Part shown: positions 18,201-30,200 of the stretch, piece after piece
Numbering within the stretch: position 1 is the stretch's first letter
Layout: each line of letters opens with the position of its first letter
NCBI GenBank assembly: GCA_001584585.1
Contig: LSYV01000014.1
Coordinates: forward strand, 603,807-634,754
DNA: 30,948 nt
Direction: 5' to 3'
DNA from: Gonium pectorale
Lineage: Eukaryota; Chlorophyta; Chlorophyceae; Chlamydomonadales; Volvocaceae
Translations under genes and position numbers: made by a program
The notes under the pieces: generated by a model
The model's database searches: none
Seen by the model: the letters and a program-made list of their open reading frames with translations, nothing else
What the model was told of the DNA's origin: nothing

Positions 18201-21200
18201 GCAGATGAGCAGGATAGGAGCAACCTAAGCACATACAAACCTTTAGGAGCCCCAGCTTGGAAACTCGGCCATGGCTGTGGCCGTGTTTAGGGCCATGTTC
18301 GGCTTCCATCGCCCTTAGCTTTGCGCCGTTGACCGTGATAGCGTGCGCCATGACGTCCGCCAGCCACTGCGGCCGCAGCACCATTGCGTCCTCCAGGCCC
18401 GGGACGTGCTCAAAGTGCAGCACGTCCCCAAAGTCGGTCAGCAGCAAAATGAAGGCCTGCAGCAGCGACGGGTCCGTCACGCCCGTGTGGGCAGCCAGCT
18501 GCTGGAACCGGGACAGCGCCATGATTGGCTCGGCACCAGGTGGGAAGCGCTCCTGCTCGGCTTGGACCTGCATGCGTTACGTCAGCGGTCGGCTATGTGT
18601 TGGTTAACACACGTGCAAAAAAGAACCAGATAGCGGTAGCCGCCGGCGGTGATGTGAAAGAGAAGCTTGGCGCTTCAGTGGGTTGATTGACGACCTTCCA
18701 TCCAAGAGCACCCAGTGTAACGTGGCCACGGCACGACGCGCTGCGATTGCTTACCGCGCGCCGCAGCTTGACGAAGGACTCGGGAAGGAGATCGCCAACT
18801 CCCTTCAGATTCAGCGCCAGCTGCAGCACCACCTCCTTGAGCTGCTCGATGCCGGAGCCGGTCTTGGAGCTAACAAACAGCGGCTCCCGGTACAGGCTGG
18901 GGAAGGCCGACGTCAGGGATGCCGGTGGCCTCCTGGGCCGGAACTCGCCACCAGCCCGCTCCTCCATGCTCTCGCCTTCAAAGATACAGCGTCGGGGCAA
19001 GATGGCACAGGGTGCAGTAGCGTAGTCCGAGTAACGAACAAACGATATCATGGATGTGCACATTGCTACATACACACACATTGCCCATGACCCAATAATC
19101 TATGGACTTCTTTGGTCTCGATGATTCCTAGCCTACATGAGGCCCCGTGTATGTATGTACGTCAGGCCAGTCGCTTGGCGTGAGGATAGTACAATCGTAC
19201 GACAATACGAGCACGCACGGAGTCATGCCAAAATGTTTAACAAGGCCCTTGCTTGATCGATGCTAATCGTGACCTAGCTGGATCTAGAATGGTCGCCTGT
19301 TCAAGCCCACAGCCACACCTGCGTGTGTGCCCACCAGCACCATGGGCGCACCGGGAGCCAGCGCCTGAATACGGTGCAGATAGTCCGAGAGTTGCTCCAT
19401 CCGTGAGTCATCTCGCGAGCGGTACAGCACCAGGTACACGGCGCGGGAGGCCATGAAGAAGGCGTGCGTGGAATAGTAGACGTCCTTGGGGGATGGATGG
19501 CGTCAGGGACCAGAGGCAGGCATACGTGTAGCGTAAATGCAAGATAGAACTTCTGACCCAGTAGCTGTCGAGCGACCATCGTTCGCAAGCTTGCTGTTTC
19601 TGAACGGTAGACGACATAACTGCCTCTGCTGCCGCATATGTGTCATACTTCATTCAACGGTGTCACCTGCGGTGCGACTATTAATAACTCAATGTCGTCC
19701 CTCCGAAGTTGGGGGTCTCGCTAGTCTTGCTGACCCTCCCGTACGTACGCTGGGCCACATACACCCTCGCCGCCCGCTTACCGCCGACCCCACAAGCGCG
19801 TTGATTGGGGGTCATTCACACTCTTTGGCCAGCTGCCCGCCGTCTTTGCTGATCCCCCACCGCTGGCTGGCTGCTGGGCTGCTGGGCAGAAGAAAACTCG
19901 CTCATCACCGCCCGCCCCACCTACCTGGCCGCCAAAGTCCCACAGTGAGAACGTCATCTTTCGTGCGGCGTCGCCCGCACTACCACCCTCAGATTCCGGC
20001 AGTGGCAGCTCCAGCTCGTGGACGCCCAGGCCGTCGGTGGCGCCCAGGTCGCTCTCGAACCTATTGCGCAGCAAACGCCCCACAAGGGTCGTCTTGCCCG
20101 CACCGCCCGGACCCACCAGCATCAGCTTGCAGCGATACGAGTAGGATAGGCCTGCGATAGATGTACAGGAGCCGCATGGACACGGTAGCGGCGGAGGGGT
20201 GGAACGTAGCCATCAGCTAGACATCAAGGCAGGAGACCATATAATACCGTTGACCGGTCCGGGATAGAAGCACATGATCGAGAGACTTTGTGCAAGCTCA
20301 CCAAGCTCCCATTTTTATCATGCAGCACTGCTGTTGATACTTATCAGAGGACTCCGGGAGCCCCGTTCGTTTCTCGTACGTGCATGTCCAACAAGGCGTC
20401 GTCTCAGCAGGGACAGTCATCACAGCCCCCCCTACACAGTCGTCACAGTCCGCGTATGTCCGGTTTCCTGCTCCAAGCCGAATCAGAAACCGAGAACGAC
20501 CACTTCTGCCATGAGCCCCACCGCGAACGGCACCACATCCCTTCATTCCGTGCCCCCCTCACCATGAACTAGATGATGAGCTATCGCCCATGCATGGGGG
20601 ATAGCTCATGATAAAGCGCACCTGCTTTTCCGCCGCCATCGCCAGTGTCAGCTCCCGCACCACCTCAACATGGCCTAGCTTTGTTGCTACCCGCAGCGGC
20701 GTCAATCGTTCCTGTAGGCGGGAAATGCGCGCGAGGAGCTTCTGCCCGACGGAGATTTGAGGAGGGCCGCCATGTGCGTGAAGGCGCAATGACGCAGGAA
20801 CATCAGGGCGGCGCAAGCAATGCCAACCGCTCACACGCTGATTGGGGAACTTACTTGATTTGCTGGCGAGGGAATCTCGGGCGACATGCATCCATACACA
20901 CGGTGCTCACATCGCTACACATGTATATATATCGAAGTCACGGTAGTCAACGTGGATGGACGGCACCCAAACAGGCGAAGCGCCCTGCCCCATGCCCAGA
21001 CCCGTAGCAATTAGAGCGACCCAGCTGAGGTTGGTGGGTGCAGCTGCCCACCCCATCGACCGCCGCCAGGGCCCCCTTCAGCCCCACCTTGTTAGCTGCT
21101 TCCATGTTGGCCCCCGCCTTTAGCAGCCTCCGAACCACATCCACATCGCCTTTCACGGAGGCCTCGTACAGCGGAGTTGCTCCGTTCTATGGAATTGGAG

Positions 21201-24200
21201 TTTGGAGACATGAGTGTAGGTAGGAGGGATGAAAGCTCGTGCACGCACGGGACAGGGTAATGCGGACAGGAAACGGGCTGTAATTGATGTTGCGAGGTTA
21301 GGCTGCAGATTACCTGCTGTACATTTAAGGCCGAGTGGGCAGGTATCAATTGATGTAATAAGGGCAAGTCTCGACGTGTGACCAGACCAGACTCACCACC
21401 ACACCGGCCACGTCCAGCCAGGAAATGGAGCTGGTTCACGGTAATCCACAACAACGGCCATGCGCGCCACGGGAATAGTGTATCACCGGGCATGCACTGG
21501 CTGGGAACGAGAAGGGAAATCGTATATACTGGCAAGGGTAGGTGGGGCCCCTAGCACGCTTGAAGACATCACCAATATTGGTATGGCGACCGTCCTGTTA
21601 TACTGGATCTGGCAGGCGCGACCTCCACCTCCTTCGGCCTAACTACCAAGGGATGCTGCCCGATGGCAGCTACTCATCGAGGACAACTTCTGAGCGCCAT
21701 CGCCCAACCCACCTTGTCCGCCGCCTCCATGTTCGCGCCCGCCTCCAACAGGGCCCCAACCACCTCCACACGGCCGTTTATAGCGGCTATGTGCAGAGGG
21801 GTCTTACCAAACTGCAATCGATGAACAAAGCGGCGCACGCAAGGGGAGGGGACCGTCCAGACAGTCATTGGTTTATTAGTACTGACACGCCATGAGCTAT
21901 ACAGGCGTGCGTATGTTTCGGTAGGTCGAGAAGCTATCCATGTGGCAGCAGAGGTGGCCCACCATCATAGGGTGACCAGCAGATACAAATGTGGGGAACA
22001 CCATCACCCGACCCGCCTGCACTGCAGCCTCCTTGTTCGCGCCCGCCTGCAGCAGCGCCCGGACAGCCTCCAAGTGGCCGTTACCAGCGGCGATGAGTAG
22101 AGGTGTCCAGCCCTCCTGCGAGCAAACGACAGCTCAGGCATGTAAGGCGCGCGTGGAAGGTACCAGTGAGCGAGTGTGGAGGTAGTAGGAAGCAGGGAGG
22201 GCGGAAAAGTCATACATACGCGTGTGTGTGTCTGTGCGGCGCTGAAGATACGGCGTTGACAATGGAAAGGTCTTGTGATGACTCAGATAGTGAAATCGAA
22301 GCGAGTGGAGTGGAGAATGCCATGCCGGCCCATCCAGCCACTTTGGAAGCTTCGGGGTTACACGCACATACATACACTGGCTAAGGTTAGCTGGACCCCT
22401 GCCACGCAAAACAATGTCTTCAAATTTCTAAAGGCGGCAGGACAACGACCTGGATCTGGCAAGCGCGACCTTCTCTTAGCCCGCTTAGCTACCACCAATT
22501 AGCGCCACAGGTTGGGAGCATCGCACCAGCCAGCGCCTGGCCCACCTTGTCCGTGGCCTCCATGTTTGCGCCCGCCTCAACTAGGGCCCAAACTACCTCC
22601 TCGTAGCCGCGCGAAGCGGCTCTGTGCAGGGGGGTCCTGCCATCCTGCCGGCAAGCAAAAGACGAGGCAGCGCGCGTGCAGGGGCGGGGGGACCCGCCAC
22701 GCCAGTGAGCGTCGAGTCAGTAGTGACGTGCCATAAGCTTGCGTGTGTGTTTTTGTTTCAGGACGTGGAGTAATGGCGCCATCACGCGCAAACCATTCAT
22801 GTGACTCGTTCGGACCTCCATCGCCAGTCAGCCTCGTGCTCGGTCAGGTAGCGTTAAAGTAAGCACGGATCCAGGGTTAACGTGAGCGAGGAGCACCACG
22901 GTGCCCTGTTACACCATACGTAGCACCCGAGTTGGTCTGACCCTTTCGATAGATGAAGTTCTTTCATACACGAGCCAAATCCGCACTGATGATGCAAGGC
23001 GGCCCTCGGGTCTTAGGAAAGTCATTAGATGTTGCAGGACCACATTGACTCTATCTGCGGAACCACTCCGGATGTATCATCGACCGAGCCAAGACATTGT
23101 TGGGGCCAACCTCACGATACGCCAATAATATCACAGGTTGTTCACGGCCGCGACAGTCGCTACGTAGCATGGCGTGTCCACGAGGATACTTTGTGAGGCC
23201 ACAGAAAAGACTCATCACCGGCAAGAGGAGTGAAAAGTACGGAACTGGATATTTAAACCAGCACCCGGCCCACCTGTGGTACCGCCTCTTTGTTTGCGCC
23301 AGCCTGCAACAGCACCTTGACCGCTCCCACGTGGCCGTTGCCAGCGGCAATATGCAAAGGGGTCCAGCCATCCTGCGACAGATGAGGCAGGGCCCGCGCG
23401 GGCAGGCCAGGGGGGGACCCCGTGAGCGAAGTATGCAGAGGGACATCCCAGCGCGCGCGGGTGTGGCAGGTGTGAACGTACGTAGACGGGCGTCAAAGGT
23501 GTATTCGTGTACTGCAGTTGATGTAGCGGCGTACACGATGGAAGGGCTTTGAGCCACAGAACAAAACAAACGAGGCGAGAGATGATGCCGTTGCTGTAAC
23601 CCCACGCACTGGGAATGAAGAACTAGAGACTTGCGGTATCTGGCAGCCGCAGGACAGATGTTGGGAACATCATCACCCGATCCACCCACGTTATGACCCA
23701 CCCACATTATGACCCAACCACACACGTCACCCACCGGGTCCGCGGCCTCCATGTCTGCGCCTGCCTCCAGTAGGGCCCCAACAACCTCCGCGAAGCCCCT
23801 GCAAGCAGCCCTATGCAGAGGGGTCCTGCCATCCTGCCAGCAGCAAGCGACGGATGAGGCGGTGCACGGGCCGGGCCAGGGGCAACATTCACTGCTGATG
23901 AGGGCATGATATGTTACTGTCTATAGTTATAATCATGCACATGAATCAATCAGCAGAGTTTCGAATGCAGGCTTCGACGTTAGCAATCCATGCACGTGGC
24001 AGATATTGGTGGCCCTCATTCGCCAGTATGAAATCCTCGTGCTAGCTGTGCGCCCCAGGAGAAAAAATGTACTTGACGCAATAATGCACATCACCAACGG
24101 ATGGATGATGTCCAGCAGCTACTCATCATGAAGCATCAACCCACCATCCAACCGTACCTTCACTGCCGCCTCCTTGTCCGCGCCAGCCTGCAACAGCGCC

Positions 24201-27200
24201 TGGACCGCCAGCACGTGGCCGTTGCCAGCGGCACTGTGCAGAGGGGTCCAGCCATCCTGCCGGCAAGCGACGGATGAGGCAAAGCGCGGGCGGGGGCCAG
24301 GGTTGCCATCTTCCTGAATGTACTTTCGGTTGGCGGCGGGACGAACGAAACGGCACGTCATAGGACGGTTCGACCGACCCCGGAGGCTTGATGTCCGACG
24401 AAGCAAGTTAGCTAGGCTGGCTAGGGATGTCAGGATTGACATACAAAGAGCACCAACCAAGCAAGGGCATCCATGCCGCACATACGCATGCTTTCACAAG
24501 GTGGGTGAAGCATGCCTCGGCCTCGCTCGCCTCGTGGCAAATAAAGGTGGCCCCCTAACGCTGGCCAGCCATACAAGCTAGCTACCTGCTGGTGATAGCT
24601 CTGCCCCACCAGCCACATCTACCACATCTATCCCGCGAGAGCAGGGGCAAGCAACTGCATGTCTGCTATCACACACGCACGGTTGTTTGCTAAGCTGTTA
24701 AACAGGGCACCAACCCATCCCTACCCATGCATCCCACGCCCAGGGAACAAGGCGGGCATATTGGCACAAAGGCGGCTGCATGCAGGGGCTCCAGCAAATC
24801 CTTACTTTCCTTTCTTTTCCGCAGGTTGGCATTGCTTCCACCTCCAACTCCTATTCCGTCTTCCGGCCCAGCTACCAATGTACCTGTGATGATGACCGGC
24901 GTCTATCTACTGACACATGTTGCGCGCGCGCGAGCACCACCCACCCACCCAGCCGCCCAACCAGCCACCCACCCAGCCACCCACCCAGCCACCCCACCTT
25001 GTCCGCGGCCTCCTTGTTAACGCCCGCACGCAGCAGGGTCTCAACTACCTCCACGTAGCCCCGCCAAGCAGCCCTGTGCAAAGGGGTCCCACCATCCTGC
25101 CAGCAAGCGATACACGTGGCAGCGCACAGGAACGAAGGGGACCCGTAGTAAGTGACAACTTGTTGACGCACGCAATTCAGTTCCGGACGTGCGCACGGTT
25201 GCTTGGTCAGGTCTATCTATCTATCTATCTGCCATATACAATGCCTGTCGTTATACCCTAGACGGCAGGCGCGCGAGTAACGAAGCTCAAAAGAGGGCTG
25301 GCAAGAATGTGCACCTCCTCCTCCTGCCTCTAGCCCAACTACTGATAGAAAGGCGGGTGGTGACTGGAAGCTAGCTACTAACAGGGCAGTAGTACTGACA
25401 GATGTATGTGGCTGGGGAACACCATTACCCGACACACCGTTGTTACCGCCTCCTTGTTCGCGCCAGCCTGCAACAGCGCGCCAACCGCTTCCACGTGTCC
25501 GTTCCCAGCGGCGATGTGAAGAGGGGTGCTCCCAAACTGCGAGCAAGCGCAAGCAAGCAATGAGCTGTGCGCAAGCATTAAGCGAGAGAGGGGAGACGCC
25601 CAGTGTGCAGCCTCCTAGGCGGCCTCCTCCATCTACCGATTGGCGTTCAACGGCAGCTATGACGAATGAGCGGAAGCACAAACAGAAAGACACACCTTGG
25701 TCGCCGCCTCCTTGTTTGCGCCCGCCCGCAGCAGCGCCCGAACCGTGTCCACGTGGCCGTTACCAGCGGCTGATTGCAGAGGGGTTCCGCCGTCCTGCGA
25801 GCAAATGGCAGACGTACGGGGCAGCATGCGGCGGACTGGTGAACGAAGCGGGATTATGTACCATCTAGTGTGTGTCGAGTGAGGGATGAGCCATACATGT
25901 ATGTGTGGCTGCCTGTTGGTGCGTTCGATGGGTTCCTTGAAGCGGAGGTCTGGGCGGCGGATGCATGATCATCATTACCCCGAGCATGCATGTACCGCCG
26001 CGCGCCTTCACCGAACAACAGCAAGAGACATTTCAAACAACTCTATTGTCCATGGGTACATTGGCAAGGGCATATGGTTAGGATGCCTCAAGGGGAGCGT
26101 AACGCATGCATAAGCTAATTCGAACAGGGCGGGGCGGAGATGGGGCGGGAACTAACGCACGGATAGATTGGTAGTCCTTGCAATAGGGTTTGAACTAAAC
26201 ATGTTGATGCTTCAGAAGGGGAGCGGTCCCGGTACCTAATCGCTAAGCTGGTACCGGTAGCTGCGTTAAGGACAGCCAACCTTATATATGCATACATGGC
26301 GAGCACACAGCAGAACAGAACAATACCTATAGGCAGAGCGAACAATACCATGCCCACCTTGTCCGCCGCATCCTTGTTCGCGCCCGCGTTCAGCAGCAGC
26401 CGAGTCACCTCCACGTGGCCGCTAGAAGCGGCGATGTGGAGGGGCGTCGAGCCATCCTGTCATCATATATACACGCACGCAAGCAACGGTTCATACAGTT
26501 GGATGGGTGGTGGGTGGTTTGACTTCTGACGATGGTACACGGAAGTGTCTGCTCCCAAGCACAGACAGGAAGAACGCCGTACATGCACGATTCACAGCAC
26601 TCATAGGACACATACGGCAATTATCCTTTAATGCCTGCTTTTGCCTTTCCCTTTTTCCATTCAGTTCAACCATGCACCTTGCTGCTGCCAGCAGCGAGCG
26701 CTACCGTATAATGGATGCCTCACCTACCTTTCTGGCCTGGTTGGCAACGGCGGCTTTGTCGCTCTGTGCTCCCGCCAGGGCCCGCTGCAGCGTGGGTAGA
26801 TCTCCATCAAGGCACGCCGCGCAGAGCTCCTCGAACTGCGAGCGTGCGTGTGATTACATGTGTGGGCCTTGAGTGACTAGCAGCTGAGTTTTTGTGCGTG
26901 CTTACTTGCAGCCATGATTGATTAACAACAACGCCCCTACCTACGTACTCGAATGTAGGAACATGATCACGGTCAGGCCCGAACCAAGCACGCAAACCAG
27001 CATGGTGGAGGTGCCTAGCGCTTTCCATGTATATATAGCAATAAAAGAGCCTAAGCATGCATGGGCATGCTTGCTACATGCATGCCAGCAATGCTCCGCA
27101 ACCTTCCCGCCACACACGCACCGGGAGCTCGGCTTCCAGGGCGCTCGGGGGAGATTCGGAAGAAGCTGGCACTGCTGCTGCCGCTACCCGCTTTCGGGAC

Positions 27201-30200
27201 GAGCTCATCATGGGCACTGTCGCTTTGCTGGGCGTCCGTGGAGCTGCTACCGTTCCCTGCGTGGGCTGCTTCCGCTGCTGCTGGAGCCTTGCCGCGGCTA
27301 TGGCAGCGGGGCCTGTCGAGTCTGCTGCCGCTGCCTGCTGCTGCCCCTCGTCCCATTGCGTGGAGGGGTCTGCTGCCTCCTCCAGGTGCTGTTGGAGTGG
27401 CTTCCCGGTTGTTAAAGACAGCGATCTTGGGGTCTGCTGCTGGTTGGGTGGCAGGCAGCCCTCGCGGCGCAGGCTGGCCAGCAGCTGCTGCATGCTGTCC
27501 CCGAAGTCACACTCCACCAGGGGCTTGTGACCATGCGGCACGCGCCGCCGGCCTCTCAGAAAGCGCTCGAACTTGGGCGGCGGGTAGGGCCCGCTGTGCC
27601 ACACGGGCAGGATGGGCTTCTTCTTGTTGTCCGCCAGCTGGAACTCGTTAAACGTCCACTCAGTGGCACCGTATCTGCATTGGGTTGCACATGGACACAA
27701 TAGAGGATGGCATAAGGAGAACACGCCTAGCCCAGGTCACGTGGATCAAGGAGCTTGACCGGCATGACGGTCCACGTGGTCCTACCTGGCAACTGGCACC
27801 AAGAAAGAGCAAGACCCAGCAGCAGTAGTCGTCCCCGCCCACACACCCCCATCCCTGCAGATTGGTCCTAACGCCAGCATGTCTTCATCTTGCACCTGTA
27901 CCCACCCACTCCCGTGTCCGTTTGCAAGCGCACACGTGTTATATATGGAGTGCCCGTCTCACCCGTCCCATGTTCCCCATGGATGGGTCATCCCTTACTT
28001 GTTTTACCCTGACCCGGTCTATCTCCTGTCCAAGCTCGGCGGAGCACTTCATTCGCATGTGCCTCTTCGTATTTTCCTACCTACCGTTCCGAAGCCCCCT
28101 TCCCCTCCGCCGCCCAGCTACAAGGATCCCTTCCTTCGGCTAGCTCCATGTGCACTACCTGTGCTCGTAGCTGCCTTCGTTCGCCGCCGCCCGCTACATG
28201 CATGCATGGAGCGGCCGTATGGCATGGCGGCTGCTACGCACGTAACCCGGCGGGCTGAGCGCTAATAACCTGGCTGGGCAAGCTTCTCTATTGAGCCCTT
28301 ATTTCCACGCTGCCCTCCTCTCATCAAGGTACTTGGCCCGCTAGCTATCTGGGTATTTATTGGCTCTCACCTCCCCTGTTCCTGTTCCCCTTTGTTACAT
28401 CGGCCGCAACCTCCGCCCACGCCTCGTCGTCCCCTACCTGCTGCTCCCAGCAGCAGTTCCCCTCACACCGCCCTTGACCCACGATCGATGCAATGCACCG
28501 CATCCTGATGAGGCCCATTGTATGCCGGCCCCTTTCCCTTTGGCCGCCCATGCGACGGGGGCACGGGCCGCCCATCGCCCGCCGTACCCATGACCCATTC
28601 AGACTCGCTACTCCGTTATCCTTGCTCCTATTGCTCCTCGCTCGGCTGCCCCATCCATGGGGCATAAGCAAGCCATAATGCTGCCATCGCCTGCCCAAGC
28701 AAGGCTATGCTAAGCGGCACGCACAAAGCTTGCTGAAGCGCGGTAGTTGCCCCCCTGCCTGCTCTTTGCCTCCGCTAGGCCCCACATACACCAAGAAGCG
28801 GCTTTCGGGGAACCAAGCGAGCCCCTCGGAACCCTCCTCCCGGGGGCACGGCCTGACACCGTCAGCCCACGCAGCTGCCTGTGCTTTGTACCTGAACTTT
28901 GTCGACACGGGCGGGCCTTTTTATATATTACGGAACCATCCTAACTAGTTCCGAGCAGGGTAGGTACGAGTACTCGTCCGTCGTAAGTCATGCACACCCA
29001 ATTGCAACCACATTCGGCAAACTTATCCCAGGCTTGGTGGCGCGCTCTTTATCACACGCGTACGCGTACTCTGCTCAGTCTTCCACTTGCTGCCAGTCTT
29101 CCACTTGCTGCAGCGGTACATAATGCAGGGAGCAAGCGGGGCGCTCATCATGTCATCATGTGCCGCTTGCACCGGCTTGCCTGGCTCCGGACTCTGCCAC
29201 GCTACTTTCCCAGGCTCGCTCGCTCGTCATTACAATCCGCCTTGAGCGCGCCCCCCCCTATCATCATTCTCCGTTTCGCATCCTTCCCACCCTCCCTGCC
29301 TCCCGCCCAAGGCTCAGCGGCAAGCGCCGCCACGCAGCACAACTTAAGCTTGGAGGGCGCGTGCCCCAACCAGATAGCTAGATCATATCCTGTCCATATG
29401 CCCTGACGACGCCATGCCGTAGGCCGTCCTGCCTCCTGTCCTCCTGTACTCGTCACAGGTCACCACATAGCCGTGAGATCGTCAGCTTTTTAGAATCCGA
29501 TTGTTACAGGGCCCCGACACTACTGGGGTACCGCCCGAAAGCTCTGTGGCCACTAATGCCACCGTCTCCAACGGCAGCCAGACCCCGAAACGGATCTGCT
29601 CCTGTAATGACCCCTGTTGAGACCCCTCTTGACCCCGCCCCCGGCTGTGCGTGTAGCAAGGGGCCTAGCTATGCCTAGCTACAAGATCAGAAGATGCAGT
29701 TGCACAGCATCCTAGGTGGCCTTTTGGGGGCCTTACATTATTATCGAGACCGGATTCTCTGAGGTGGAATGCGCGGTTGGCAGGTGAAGCAGGGCTGAGT
29801 AACTGTGTGGTACAGCGCAGTCGCTGATAGCGTGCGCAAGCCACAGCGACAGGGTCCACCTAAGTCGGTTAGATATGCAGTTGTAGTAGTTGTACAACAG
29901 ATCGTACAACTGCACCGCCCCAGAGGTTTGTGGACGGCCATAGAGTTCCCGAGGACGTGCCGTTCAGAGGGGGTGGGAAATGTAGCAAGGGGCCTTCGCC
30001 TAGCTACAAATACCAGAAGATGCAGTTGCACAGCATCCATGGAAACTTTTTGGCCCCCCAGTGAAGGCGCCCACCACCTAGTAACGCGCAAAGATCTGGC
30101 ATGCACCCTTCCTCCACCCGCCGGCCCAGCCCCCTGAAACAAAGACCTACGTTGGGGAACAGATGGCGATGAAGGCAGAGCATCCGACGACAACGGCGTC

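Larger units (their letters stand above)
27675..30150 (-). other. 2.5 kb intron splitting the TIR domain of gene B
   Basis: Donor AC|gtaggt at 30150, acceptor AATGCAG at 27675-27681. Short ORFs here lack family resemblance. The intron carries a perfect 18-bp tandem duplication (29076-29111) and a pair of about 80-bp direct repeats (29652-29733 and 29981-30058). It is by far the largest intron seen in the window and may hold an insertion. Confidence 0.6.

Noticed and set aside
24727..25058. Proline/threonine-rich plus-strand open frames
   Set aside because: They are translations of the CCACCCACCCAG minisatellite, with no start context or splice partner.
20622..26456. Regularly spaced 99-bp similar units that could be taken for a CRISPR array or satellite
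   Set aside because: Spacing is uneven (160-740 nt), each unit is an open ankyrin codon block with splice sites, and the genome is eukaryotic.
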